A program made the translations under genes and the position numbers. This document shows positions 1-5,136 of a stretch of 7,322 bases of DNA, in pieces. The stretch is from PALSA-894 sp034669145 (GTDB taxonomy: Bacteria > Pseudomonadota > Alphaproteobacteria > Rhizobiales > Xanthobacteraceae): NCBI GenBank assembly GCA_034669145.1, contig JAXDNY010000131.1, positions 1-7,322 on the forward strand. The letters run 5' to 3'. The first letter of the stretch is position 1; each line of letters begins with the position of its first letter. The notes beneath the pieces are model-generated. The model was not told where the DNA came from and made no database searches. It worked only from the letters and a program-made list of their open reading frames with translations.

Positions 1-6
1 CGAGCC

Positions 7-336
7 ATGAAGAAAGTGACAAAGAAGGTCGAGCGGCGCACCAAGTTTGGACGAGAACTTGAAGCGTCGTTCAAGGAGTTGGCGGCTTATCTTCGGGGTG
101 AGATTGAGATTGAGAGTTACGAGGTTCCCGACAGTCTGTTTACGCCGACCCGCATCAAGTCGATCCGTCGCAAAGTCGCGCGATCCACGCGCGAGTTCGA
201 ACGCAGATTTCATATCTCCGCACGCACGATGGAGGCCTATGAACAGGGTCGCCGTCGTCCGGACGCGGCGATGCAAACTCTCTTGCGCGTGATCGATCGC
301 GAGCCCGCCGCCGTTCGTCGCGCTCTCGCGTCCTGA
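7..336 (+). CDS. HTH-type (Xre/HigA-like) antitoxin-like transcriptional regulator
   Basis: A 109-residue basic protein. The N-terminal half (about 1-45) is charged and contains the segment SYEVPDSLFTPTRIK. The C-terminal half (about 48-90) reads as a helix-turn-helix: a helix with RRKVARSTREFERRF, then HISARTMEAYEQGRRRPD, then a helix ending in LLRVI. The E-Q-G-R-R-x-P-D signature followed by LLRVIxxxPxxVxxAL is typical of HigA/NadS-type antitoxins and related Xre regulators, which bind their own promoter and often neutralise a RelE/HigB-like toxin. No toxin is visible, but one could lie just left of the window. The frame stays open to the left edge (only CGA GCC precedes the ATG) and no ribosome binding site can be judged, so the true start may be further upstream. 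The gene ends 10 nt before the glutathione S-transferase, so the two are probably co-transcribed. It is a DNA-binding protein with good confidence; the antitoxin role is inferred. Confidence 0.75.
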   Translation: MKKVTKKVERRTKFGRELEASFKELAAYLRGEIEIESYEVPDSLFTPTRIKSIRRKVARSTREFERRFHISARTMEAYEQGRRRPDAAMQTLLRVIDREPAAVRRALAS

Positions 337-340
337 AGGA
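336..340 (+). promoter_or_regulatory. Ribosome binding site of the GST gene
   Basis: AAGGA lies 6 nt before the ATG at 347 and overlaps the TGA stop of the upstream regulator. It supports that start and suggests that translation of the two genes is coupled. Confidence 0.6.
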
Positions 341-346
341 CCCGCC

Positions 347-988
347 ATGCCCGAATATCACCTCTATTGCTTCGCCCAGTCCGGCAACTGCTATCGCGCC
401 GCGCTGATGCTCAATCTGATCGGCGCGGACTGGAAGGCGGTGTTCGTGGATTTCTTCAAGGGCCAGACGCGCACGCCGGAATATCGCGGCGACATCAACG
501 AAATGGGCGAGGCGCCGGTGCTGACCCACGGCGAGAAGAAGCTCAGCCAATCGGGTGTGATTCTCACCTATCTGGCAAAGCGCGCCGGCAAATATCTTCC
601 CGACGGTGAGGAGCAGGAACACGAAGCACTGCGCTGGATCATCTTCGACAACCAGAAGGTCAACGGCTTTCTCGGGCCGTATCGCTTCCTCAAGAACTGG
701 GCGAAGCCCGCACCCGATCCGGCCGTGCTCGCATTCTTCAAGGGTCGCATCGACGGGAGCCTCGGCATCATCGGCAAGCGGCTTGAGAAGGCATCATTCC
801 TGCTTGGCGACAAACCGACCATCGCGGACGTCTCGCTCGCGGGCTATCTCTACTATCCGCCGGACGAGTTCGGCTTCGATCTGTGCAAGGACCATCCAGC
901 GATCGCGGCATGGCGCGAGCGGATGAAAGCGCTGCCCGGCTGGGCGCATCCCTACGACCTGATGCCGGGGCACCCGATGGCGGGGTGA
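347..988 (+). CDS. Glutathione S-transferase family protein
   Basis: A 213-residue cytosolic protein of normal GST length that would conjugate glutathione to electrophiles or reduce with it. The N-terminal thioredoxin-like domain (about 1-80) starts with YHLYCFAQSGNCYRA, where Ser12 sits at the usual catalytic Ser/Cys position after strand 1. The cis-proline stretch EAPVL is at 55-59, and SQSGVILTYL (67-76) matches the loop that binds the gamma-glutamyl group (usually E/Q-S-x-x-I-x-x-Y-L). The helical C-terminal domain (about 88-213) carries the N-capping box TIADVSLAGY at 158-167, a strong GST marker. The substrate cannot be predicted. The start is supported by AAGGA 6 nt upstream. It follows the HTH regulator by 10 nt and converges on the SDR gene across a palindromic repeat. 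It could be a beta/theta-like GST or a stress-response relative; the family call is secure, the subclass is not. Confidence 0.9.
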   Translation: MPEYHLYCFAQSGNCYRAALMLNLIGADWKAVFVDFFKGQTRTPEYRGDINEMGEAPVLTHGEKKLSQSGVILTYLAKRAGKYLPDGEEQEHEALRWIIFDNQKVNGFLGPYRFLKNWAKPAPDPAVLAFFKGRIDGSLGIIGKRLEKASFLLGDKPTIADVSLAGYLYYPPDEFGFDLCKDHPAIAAWRERMKALPGWAHPYDLMPGHPMAG

Positions 989-1007
989 CCGCCGAAGCAA
1001 CACCGGT

Positions 1008-1130
1008 CCTCATCCTGAGGGCCCGCGACGCGTCAGCGTTGCGGGCGTCTCGAAGGAGGGCCAAGCGCACCGCCGGCGCATCGGGCCATGGTTCGAGACA
1101 CGTTGCTTCGCAACGCTCCTCACCATGAGG
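1008..1130. repeat. Intergenic imperfect inverted repeat (dispersed palindromic element)
   Basis: The element begins with CCTCATCCTGAGG (1008-1020) and ends with CCTCACCATGAGG (1118-1130). Inside, GTCTCGAA (1047-1054) pairs exactly with TTCGAGAC (1092-1099), and a GCGTTGC-rich segment next to the left arm pairs with GCAACGC next to the right arm. The whole 123 bp can therefore fold into a long imperfect hairpin whose ends are themselves small palindromes. From general knowledge, elements of this kind recur many times between genes in Bradyrhizobium and Rhodopseudomonas relatives. It fills nearly all of the gap between the convergent GST and SDR genes and could act as a bidirectional terminator or mRNA 3' end; that role is inferred. 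Confidence 0.75.
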
Positions 1131-1141
1131 GTCGCGAGTGA

Positions 1142-1867
1142 CTACTGCGCCGTCAGCCCGCCATCGATCGCGAATTCGGCACCGGTGACGAACGCGGATT
1201 CGTCCGACAACAGATACACGCACATGTCGGCGACCTCGCTCGGCTGGCCGAATCGATTGAGCGGGATCGACTTCTCCATGCGGCTGCGCGTTTCGTCCGG
1301 CTTCGGGACGGAGCCGAGCAGCGCGCCGGTCATCGGTCCTTCGATGAAGGTCGGGTGCACCGAGTTGCAGCGCACCGCTGGCTTGAGGCGCGCGCCATAC
1401 AGGGCGACGGACTTGGAGAACAGCCGCACACCACCCTTCGACGCGTTGTAGGCGGCGACATTGTAGCCGCCGACGAGGCCCGACACGGACGAGAGGTTCA
1501 CGATCGAGCCGCCGGCTTTCTTCAGCAGCGGCATTGCGTATTTGCAGCCGAGAAACGTGCCGTCGAGATTGATCGCCATCACGCGGCGCCAGGTCGCAAA
1601 ATCCGTATCTTCGACGGTCCCGACGACCGCGATGCCCGCCGCATTGACCAGCCCATCGAGCCGGCCGGCGCTCTCCCCGATCGCGCCGACGACGCGCTGC
1701 CAGTCGGCCTCGGACGTCACGTCGAGCGGGTGATCGACGCCGGCGCGGCCCGCGAGATCGCTGGCGATCGCGATCCCGCCATTGCGCACCACCGCTTCGG
1801 CAATGGCCGAGCCGATGCCGCCGGCAGCGCCAGTAATCAGGATAACCTTGTCGCGCAGGCGGCCCAT
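1142..1867 (-). CDS. Short-chain dehydrogenase/reductase (SDR), classical, NAD-preferring
   Basis: A 241-residue classical SDR, a cytosolic Rossmann-fold oxidoreductase for alcohol/ketone pairs. The cofactor motif TGAAGGIG is at 12-19. An Asp at residue 37, at the end of strand 2 (AIASDLAG), points to NAD(H) rather than NADP(H). NAAG is at 75-78. The catalytic tetrad is complete and correctly spaced: Asn100, Ser127, Tyr140 and Lys144 (YNASK). The C-terminal end has the usual FVTGAEFAIDGG. In place of the common PG after strand 6 it has HPTFI (171-175), seen in relatives annotated as cyclopentanol or hydroxysteroid dehydrogenases, so the substrate is open. The ATG at 1867 is preceded by GGGAG at 6 nt. 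It lies 33 nt downstream of the crotonase-family gene on the same strand, suggesting an operon for acyl-CoA or ketone metabolism. Confidence 0.93.
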   Translation of the reverse strand: MGRLRDKVILITGAAGGIGSAIAEAVVRNGGIAIASDLAGRAGVDHPLDVTSEADWQRVVGAIGESAGRLDGLVNAAGIAVVGTVEDTDFATWRRVMAINLDGTFLGCKYAMPLLKKAGGSIVNLSSVSGLVGGYNVAAYNASKGGVRLFSKSVALYGARLKPAVRCNSVHPTFIEGPMTGALLGSVPKPDETRSRMEKSIPLNRFGQPSEVADMCVYLLSDESAFVTGAEFAIDGGLTAQ

Positions 1868-1873
1868 AAAATG

Positions 1874-1878
1874 CTCCC
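1874..1878 (-). promoter_or_regulatory. Ribosome binding site of the SDR gene
   Basis: On the minus strand GGGAG lies 6 nt before the ATG at 1867. It fixes the start and shows that the downstream gene of the pair has its own initiation signal. Confidence 0.55.
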
Positions 1879-1900
1879 GGTGTTTGGCGCGCTACCCTTA

Positions 1901-2701
1901 TCAAATATCGGCGAATTCGCCATGGCGTCCCTTCCCGGAGGAGAAGCGCGCCGCTCCGGCCGCGCCTTCGCGCTCGACCAGGGCCGACGAGCACGCCCAT
2001 TCGGACCGCAATCCGTCCATCTCGGAAAGTCCCTCCTGTAGAAACACAGAGCGGCGGTCAGCCCGCATGCACCCTTGCGGAAACCGCGCGATCTCATGCG
2101 CCATCGCTTCCGCCGCGGCGCGGCTTTCGCCGTCCGGCACCACGCGCTCGCACAAACCGATGCGGTGGCACTCCTGCGCCGTCACCTTGCGTCCCGTGAG
2201 GATGAGGTCGAGCGCGGTCCCGCGCCCGACGATGCGCGGCAGCCGCACGGTGCCGCCGTCGATCAGGGGCACGCCCCAGCGCCGGCAATAAACGCCCATG
2301 TAGGCGCTCTCTTCCATCACGCGCAGATCGCACCACAGCGCAAGCTCCATACCGCCCGCGACCGCCGGCCCGGCGACAGCCGCGATCGCCGGCTTGGACA
2401 GCTGCAATCGCGTCGGCCCCATCGGCCCACGCGGGACAGTCCCCTCGCCGGCCGGAAAATTCAGCGGCGCCATCGGATCCTTCTGGCCCAATTGGGTCGC
2501 GGCGTATTTGAGATCGAAGCCCGCGCAAAACGCGCCGCCAGCGCCCCACAACACCGCGACCGATTGCGACTCATCGCGGTCGAAGGCGAGCAAAGCGTCG
2601 GTGAGTGCCTCGGCGCTCGCCGGGTCCATGGCGTTGCGCGCCTCGATGCGGCTGCGAACGATCGTGGTCACCGGGCCGTTGCGTTCGACGCTGAGCGTCA
2701 T
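1901..2701 (-). CDS. Crotonase-family protein (enoyl-CoA hydratase/isomerase-like)
   Basis: A 266-residue protein of normal length for the crotonase superfamily, which acts on acyl-CoA thioesters. The oxyanion-hole segments are present: GAFCAGFDLK (56-65) and AAVAGPAVAGGMELALWCDL (107-126). Glu119 in GGMEL matches the first catalytic glutamate of rat crotonase (Glu144). The second (Glu164) falls in the segment SAYMGVYCRRWGVPLIDGGT and aligns by eye with Cys139, so a standard hydratase mechanism is doubtful. RLPRIVGRGTALDLILTG (153-170) is the usual helix after the active site. The frame is open up to 2845, but AGGAGA 5 nt before the ATG at 2701 decides the start. The SDR gene follows after 33 nt. 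Adjacent acyl-CoA lyase, isomerase or thioesterase activities are possible alternatives; the family is certain, the reaction is not. Confidence 0.92.
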   Translation of the reverse strand: MTLSVERNGPVTTIVRSRIEARNAMDPASAEALTDALLAFDRDESQSVAVLWGAGGAFCAGFDLKYAATQLGQKDPMAPLNFPAGEGTVPRGPMGPTRLQLSKPAIAAVAGPAVAGGMELALWCDLRVMEESAYMGVYCRRWGVPLIDGGTVRLPRIVGRGTALDLILTGRKVTAQECHRIGLCERVVPDGESRAAAEAMAHEIARFPQGCMRADRRSVFLQEGLSEMDGLRSEWACSSALVEREGAAGAARFSSGKGRHGEFADI

Positions 2702-2706
2702 GATCG

Positions 2707-2712
2707 TCTCCT
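2707..2712 (-). promoter_or_regulatory. Ribosome binding site of the crotonase-family gene
   Basis: AGGAGA on the minus strand lies 5 nt before the ATG at 2701. It selects this start over the earlier in-frame ATG at 2845, which would overlap the divergent gene and add 48 residues with no family match. Confidence 0.75.
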
Positions 2713-2774
2713 GTGCGGGCTCGCGAGGGAACTTTTGGCCGCGCTCGGACTTGTCGTGCGCATTCCATGGTGTT

Positions 2775-2778
2775 GAGG
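2775..2778 (+). promoter_or_regulatory. Ribosome binding site of the phasin-like gene
   Basis: GAGG lies 5 nt before the ATG at 2784. The in-frame ATGs at 2823 and 2826 lack a comparable signal, so 2784 is the preferred start. Confidence 0.5.
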
Positions 2779-2783
2779 TCATC

Positions 2784-3146
2784 ATGCCCAGGCGCAGCAA
2801 CTCCAATCTTGGCACGGACAGCATGATGGCTGCGACATCCACCATGATGACGCTCTGGCATCGCCTTCCGATGTTCGGATTCGCTTCGCTGGCAACCGCC
2901 GCGCAACGTCAGGCGGAAGCCACGCGCATGGTTGACGAGAAAACCGCCGCCTTCATCGAGGGCTGCGTTGCCGCCAACATGGAGGCCGTGCGCATGTTCA
3001 GTGCCGCCGCGATGGGACAGTTTGCGCCGCTCGCCAATGCGCCGTTCGTGATCGCCAGCGCGGGGCTGAAGCCGACGTTCCGCACCGTCAACGCGAATGC
3101 CAAACGGCTCAATCGGCGCGCGATGCGCAATGCGCTCGGCGGCTAG
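2784..3146 (+). CDS. Small phasin-like protein
   Basis: A 120-residue protein without a clear enzyme motif. The middle (about 24-80) looks like amphipathic helices: LWHRLPMFGFASLATAAQRQ, then EATRMVDEKTAAFIEG, then AANMEAVRMFSAAAMGQ. The C-terminal part (about 95-117) is strongly basic (LKPTFRTVNANAKRLNRRAM). The arrangement of an aromatic N-terminal helix, an E-A-x-R-M-V-x-E-K helix, an Ala/Met-rich helix and a basic tail resembles short rhizobial phasins, which coat polyhydroxyalkanoate granules. This is recognition by pattern, not by a diagnostic motif. GAGG 5 nt upstream supports the ATG at 2784; starts at 2823 or 2826 remain possible and would give about 107 residues. It is divergent from the crotonase/SDR pair and converges on ureE, leaving only 16 bp between the stops. 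I am confident that it is coding, less so of the function. Confidence 0.62.
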   Translation: MPRRSNSNLGTDSMMAATSTMMTLWHRLPMFGFASLATAAQRQAEATRMVDEKTAAFIEGCVAANMEAVRMFSAAAMGQFAPLANAPFVIASAGLKPTFRTVNANAKRLNRRAMRNALGG

Positions 3147-3166
3147 GCGCGCACATCGGCGGCTAG
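3136..3166. repeat. 11-bp direct repeat spanning both convergent stop codons
   Basis: TCGGCGGCTAG occurs at 3136-3146 and again at 3156-3166, offset by exactly 20 bp. The first copy contains the TAG of the phasin-like gene. The second copy, read on the minus strand, contains the TAG of ureE. The two genes have only 16 bp between them, with no room for a separate terminator hairpin. Confidence 0.6.
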
Positions 3167-3702
3167 TCGCGGTCGTGGCGATGCGCTGAGCCGTGATGAT
3201 GGTGATGATGGTCGTGGTTGTGGTCGTGGCCACAATGATCATGATCATGCGCGTGATGGTCGTGATGCGCGGCTTGCGTCGCATACGCGCCGCCCTCCGG
3301 ATCGAACGGCGCTTCGATCGCGGTCAGGCGCGCGCCTAGACTACCCAGCAATGCTTCGAGCGCCGCGTCGCGCCGCATCCGCAGCCGATTGGCGAGAACC
3401 TGCACCGGAACGTGCCGATCGCCGAGGTGCCAAGCGAGCCGCGCGAGGTGTGTCAGATCGTTGCCGCGAATCTCGACTAGCGGTTCCGGTTCGGCCACCA
3501 CATCGACGACGCTGCCGTCATCCAGCTCCAGCAGATCGCCATTGCGCAGCAGCACCGGCTCGGGAAGCATGATCCCGATGAGGGTGCCTTTCACGCCGGT
3601 CAGGCGCGCGGTCTGCATGCGGCGCTGATCGCCGGAAAGAATGACGCTGTCGATCGGCGCGCGATCGCCACTCTCCGCAAGGACTCGGACAACACGCCTC
3701 AT
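3163..3702 (-). CDS. ureE: Urease accessory protein UreE (nickel metallochaperone) with His-rich tail
   Basis: A 179-residue cytosolic protein. UreE binds Ni(II) and hands it to the urease maturation complex (UreD/F/G). The N-terminal domain (about 1-75) has the peptide-binding-like beta fold region with GTLIGIMLPEPVLLRNGDLL. The metal-binding domain (about 76-140) carries WHLGDRHVPVQV, with His92 and His97 matching the conserved HLGNRH motif of characterised UreE. Residues 146-176 hold 18 histidines in 31 positions, one Cys (157) and several Asp, a long version of the nickel-binding tail known from Klebsiella UreE. The ATG lies 2 nt after the pssA stop, and I see no strong ribosome binding site, so translation probably depends on coupling to pssA. 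No other urease gene is in view, which is unusual because ureE normally sits in a ure operon. Family call is secure; the role in this context is inferred. Confidence 0.93.
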   Translation of the reverse strand: MRRVVRVLAESGDRAPIDSVILSGDQRRMQTARLTGVKGTLIGIMLPEPVLLRNGDLLELDDGSVVDVVAEPEPLVEIRGNDLTHLARLAWHLGDRHVPVQVLANRLRMRRDAALEALLGSLGARLTAIEAPFDPEGGAYATQAAHHDHHAHDHDHCGHDHNHDHHHHHHGSAHRHDRD

Positions 3703-3704
3703 GT

Positions 3705-4577
3705 CTAGTTGAGCCGCGCCGGACGTTCGTCGTCAGGATCGCGCCCGGGAGGCGCGGGCGCAGCCGGATGATCGCTGGCTGTCGCTGTCACGCGTGCCGC
3801 CGCATCCGCTTGCTGATAGCGCTGATAGGAGAACCAGCCGAGCGGAAGCAAGACGAGATACACGAGCGAAACAACGCTGAGCAGTTCCCACGGATAGGCG
3901 ATCAGCAAGGCGATCAGCAGCACCGCCACGATGATGACCGGCGCTACCATTTCGGGACGCACGCGCGTCCCTATCTTCTTGCCCGACAGCACGGGAAGGC
4001 GTGAGACCATCAGCCCGGCAATCGCCAGCGTATAGACGAAGGTGAGGACGACCGGCACCGGCACGCGCAGGAAGGACAGATAGATCGGCAGCAGCACCAC
4101 GATGGCGCCGGGCGGCGCAGGAACGCCGGTGAAGAAATTGCCGGCCCAGGCAGGGCGCAGCGGATCGTCGATCTGGACGTTGAAGCGGGCAAGGCGCAGC
4201 GCCGTGCAGATGGCGAATACCATCGCGGCGATCCAGCCGAGATTGCCGAGCGCGTTGAGGCCCCAGAAATACAGGATGAGACCCGGCGCGACGCCGAAAT
4301 TGAAGAAGTCCGCGAGGCTGTCGAGCTCGGCGCCGAAGCGCGAGGTGCCCCTGATCATGCGCGCGACACGCCCGTCGATCGCATCAAGCATCGCGGCGAA
4401 CACGATCGCGCCCAGCGCAAGCTCGTAGCGGTTTTCAAGGGCCAGCCGGATACCGGTCATCCCTGCGCAGAGGGCCAGTAGCGTGATCACGTTCGGCAAA
4501 AGGGTGCGCACCGGGATCTGGCGGAATCGGTGCAGCCGGCGCTGGCGGCGGTCAGGATCGAGGCCCGAATACGGCAT
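3705..4577 (-). CDS. pssA: CDP-diacylglycerol--serine O-phosphatidyltransferase
   Basis: A 290-residue integral membrane protein that joins CDP-diacylglycerol and L-serine to make phosphatidylserine in the inner membrane. The CDP-alcohol phosphotransferase signature is complete: Asp65, Asp68-Gly69, Ala72-Arg73, Gly82, Asp86 and Asp90, with the exact D-G-x2-A-R-x8-G-x3-D-x3-D spacing. About eight hydrophobic segments follow one another between residues 27 and 249. The N-terminus is Arg-rich (RRQRRLHRFRQIPVRTLLPN), like other rhizobial PssA. The tail (about 255-290) is Pro/Asp/Ala-rich and probably disordered. The ATG at 4577 fits the family's N-terminus, but no Shine-Dalgarno sequence precedes it; initiation may be coupled to the upstream DUF2336-like gene, which ends 16 nt away. 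The frame is open back to 4754, but that extension overlaps the upstream gene and has no family character. ureE starts 2 nt after the stop. Confidence 0.95.
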   Translation of the reverse strand: MPYSGLDPDRRQRRLHRFRQIPVRTLLPNVITLLALCAGMTGIRLALENRYELALGAIVFAAMLDAIDGRVARMIRGTSRFGAELDSLADFFNFGVAPGLILYFWGLNALGNLGWIAAMVFAICTALRLARFNVQIDDPLRPAWAGNFFTGVPAPPGAIVVLLPIYLSFLRVPVPVVLTFVYTLAIAGLMVSRLPVLSGKKIGTRVRPEMVAPVIIVAVLLIALLIAYPWELLSVVSLVYLVLLPLGWFSYQRYQQADAAARVTATASDHPAAPAPPGRDPDDERPARLN

Positions 4578-4593
4578 GGAGAGGAATATAGCC

Positions 4594-4989
4594 TTAGCGG
4601 ATGCGGCGGTCCACCCTGCGCGGCGCCATCTGCTGCAGGATGCGCTCTGCGGAAGCGCGTTGCAGGCCGGAAAAGAACGCGAGCGCGGCGGCAGCAGCAC
4701 TTCTGGAGCCGTGATGGCGGCGGCGGCGCATGCGCAGCAGCGCGGAGAATCCATTCAGGCTGAATCCGGCCGCGCGGCACATCACCGAGATCGGCTCATC
4801 GGACTCCGCCTCCAGCGCCTGAGCGACGATGTCGGCCTGCAGCCGGACCCGCTCGGCGATCACGGCCGCGATGGTGACGATGCAATTGGCGTCGGCGAGC
4901 TCCGTCAGCGTTTCGTCGAGCGCCAGCAATCCTTGCGCCCTGCGACCGAGGATTGCGGCAGCCTGCTCGTCATCTTGCGCCTGTGCCAT
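4594..4989 (-). CDS. Small DUF2336-like protein of unknown function
   Basis: A 131-residue, probably cytosolic protein, mostly helical in appearance. Residues 1-40 are acidic/Ala-rich (LGRRAQGLLALDETLTELAD). Residues about 44-85 (IAERVRLQADIVAQALEAES, then EPISVMCRAAGFSLNGFSALL) resemble the C-terminal end of DUF2336 proteins, where CRAAG followed by a helix recurs. An Arg/His-rich stretch (RMRRRRHH, 86-93) follows, then an Ala-rich segment and QRASAERILQQM (110-121). Its function is unknown. Its stop lies 16 nt before the pssA start and its own upstream gap is 104-146 nt after psd, so it is likely the first gene of a transcript with pssA and ureE or an internal member of a longer one. The ATG at 4989 has no strong ribosome binding site. 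The reading frame is coding because it fits neatly between genes and shows family-like sequence; the DUF assignment is by eye. Confidence 0.68.
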   Translation of the reverse strand: MAQAQDDEQAAAILGRRAQGLLALDETLTELADANCIVTIAAVIAERVRLQADIVAQALEAESDEPISVMCRAAGFSLNGFSALLRMRRRRHHGSRSAAAAALAFFSGLQRASAERILQQMAPRRVDRRIR

Positions 4990-5135
4990 CGATCAAAACC
5001 CACCGTACCGGCCGCGTCCGGGAATCCCCGTCGCGGGCAGATAAGTCGAAAACTTGATCGATTGTGCTAAGCCGCGGGCAAGCAGCCGGTTAACGCGCGT
5101 TTACCGTCACCGTTGTCCACATCAATATGAATTGA
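4990..5135. promoter_or_regulatory. Intergenic region upstream of the DUF2336-like gene, pssA and ureE
   Basis: This 146-bp gap is the largest within the minus-strand cluster and is more AT-rich than its flanks in the 5040-5135 part. It holds the palindromes described separately. It is the natural place for a promoter driving the DUF2336-like gene, pssA and ureE. I could not find a convincing -35/-10 pair by eye. Confidence 0.4.
5088..5105. promoter_or_regulatory. Imperfect 18-bp palindrome, CtrA-like site candidate
   Basis: GGTTAACGCGCGTTTACC matches its own reverse complement at 16 of 18 positions, with a perfect core AACGCGCGTT (5092-5101). It contains TTAA-N7-TTAC (5090-5104), one base from the TTAA-N7-TTAA core recognised by the alphaproteobacterial cell-cycle regulator CtrA. 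It lies about 100 nt upstream of the DUF2336-like start. Binding by CtrA is inference; an unrelated dimeric repressor would fit as well. Confidence 0.35.
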
Positions 5136-5136
5136 T
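5121..5136 (-). terminator. Weak AT-rich hairpin at the psd stop
   Basis: ATCAAT (5121-5126) and ATTGAT (5131-5136) form a perfect 6-bp stem with a 4-nt loop, overlapping the psd TGA. The stem is AT-rich and no T-run follows on the minus strand, so it would be a poor intrinsic terminator. It could equally be an operator or chance. Confidence 0.2.

Larger units (their letters stand above)
2702..2783. promoter_or_regulatory. Divergent intergenic region (crotonase-family and phasin-like genes)
   Basis: These 82 bp separate two divergent starts, so promoters for both genes are expected here or inside the opposing 5' ends. I could not pick out convincing -35/-10 boxes. The positioned signals I can see are the two ribosome binding sites. 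Promoter content is inferred from gene orientation. Confidence 0.4.

Noticed and set aside
768..2000. Long minus-strand open frame covering the SDR gene, the repeat and the GST end
   Set aside because: Arg-rich shadow in another frame; the SDR in the overlapping frame has a full catalytic tetrad and a ribosome binding site.
1355..2041. Plus-strand open frame opposite the SDR and crotonase-family genes
   Set aside because: Antisense shadow typical of GC-rich coding DNA; composition is biased to Arg/His/Asp and no family is recognisable.
2075..2776. Plus-strand open frame opposite the crotonase-family gene
   Set aside because: Antisense to a well-supported enzyme gene, with low-complexity Arg/Ala/His content.
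2702..2845. 48-residue N-terminal extension of the crotonase-family protein
   Set aside because: A strong AGGAGA site precedes the ATG at 2701, family proteins begin there, and the extension would overlap the divergent gene.
3175..3267. GTG/ATG-rich tract considered as a CRISPR-like or satellite repeat
   Set aside because: It is explained as codons for the His/Asp tail of UreE; there are no spacers and no regular unit.
2571..3284. Minus-strand open frame opposite the phasin-like gene, starting with a Thr/Ile run
   Set aside because: The Thr/Ile run is the His-tail repeat of ureE read in another frame; the rest is antisense shadow.
4578..4754. 59-residue N-terminal extension of PssA
   Set aside because: It overlaps the DUF2336-like gene in another frame and is Cys/Ala/Arg-rich with no match to PssA N-termini.
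4483..5070. Plus-strand open frame opposite the pssA 5' end and the DUF2336-like gene
   Set aside because: No recognisable family; overlaps two genes that fit the operon and show family sequence.
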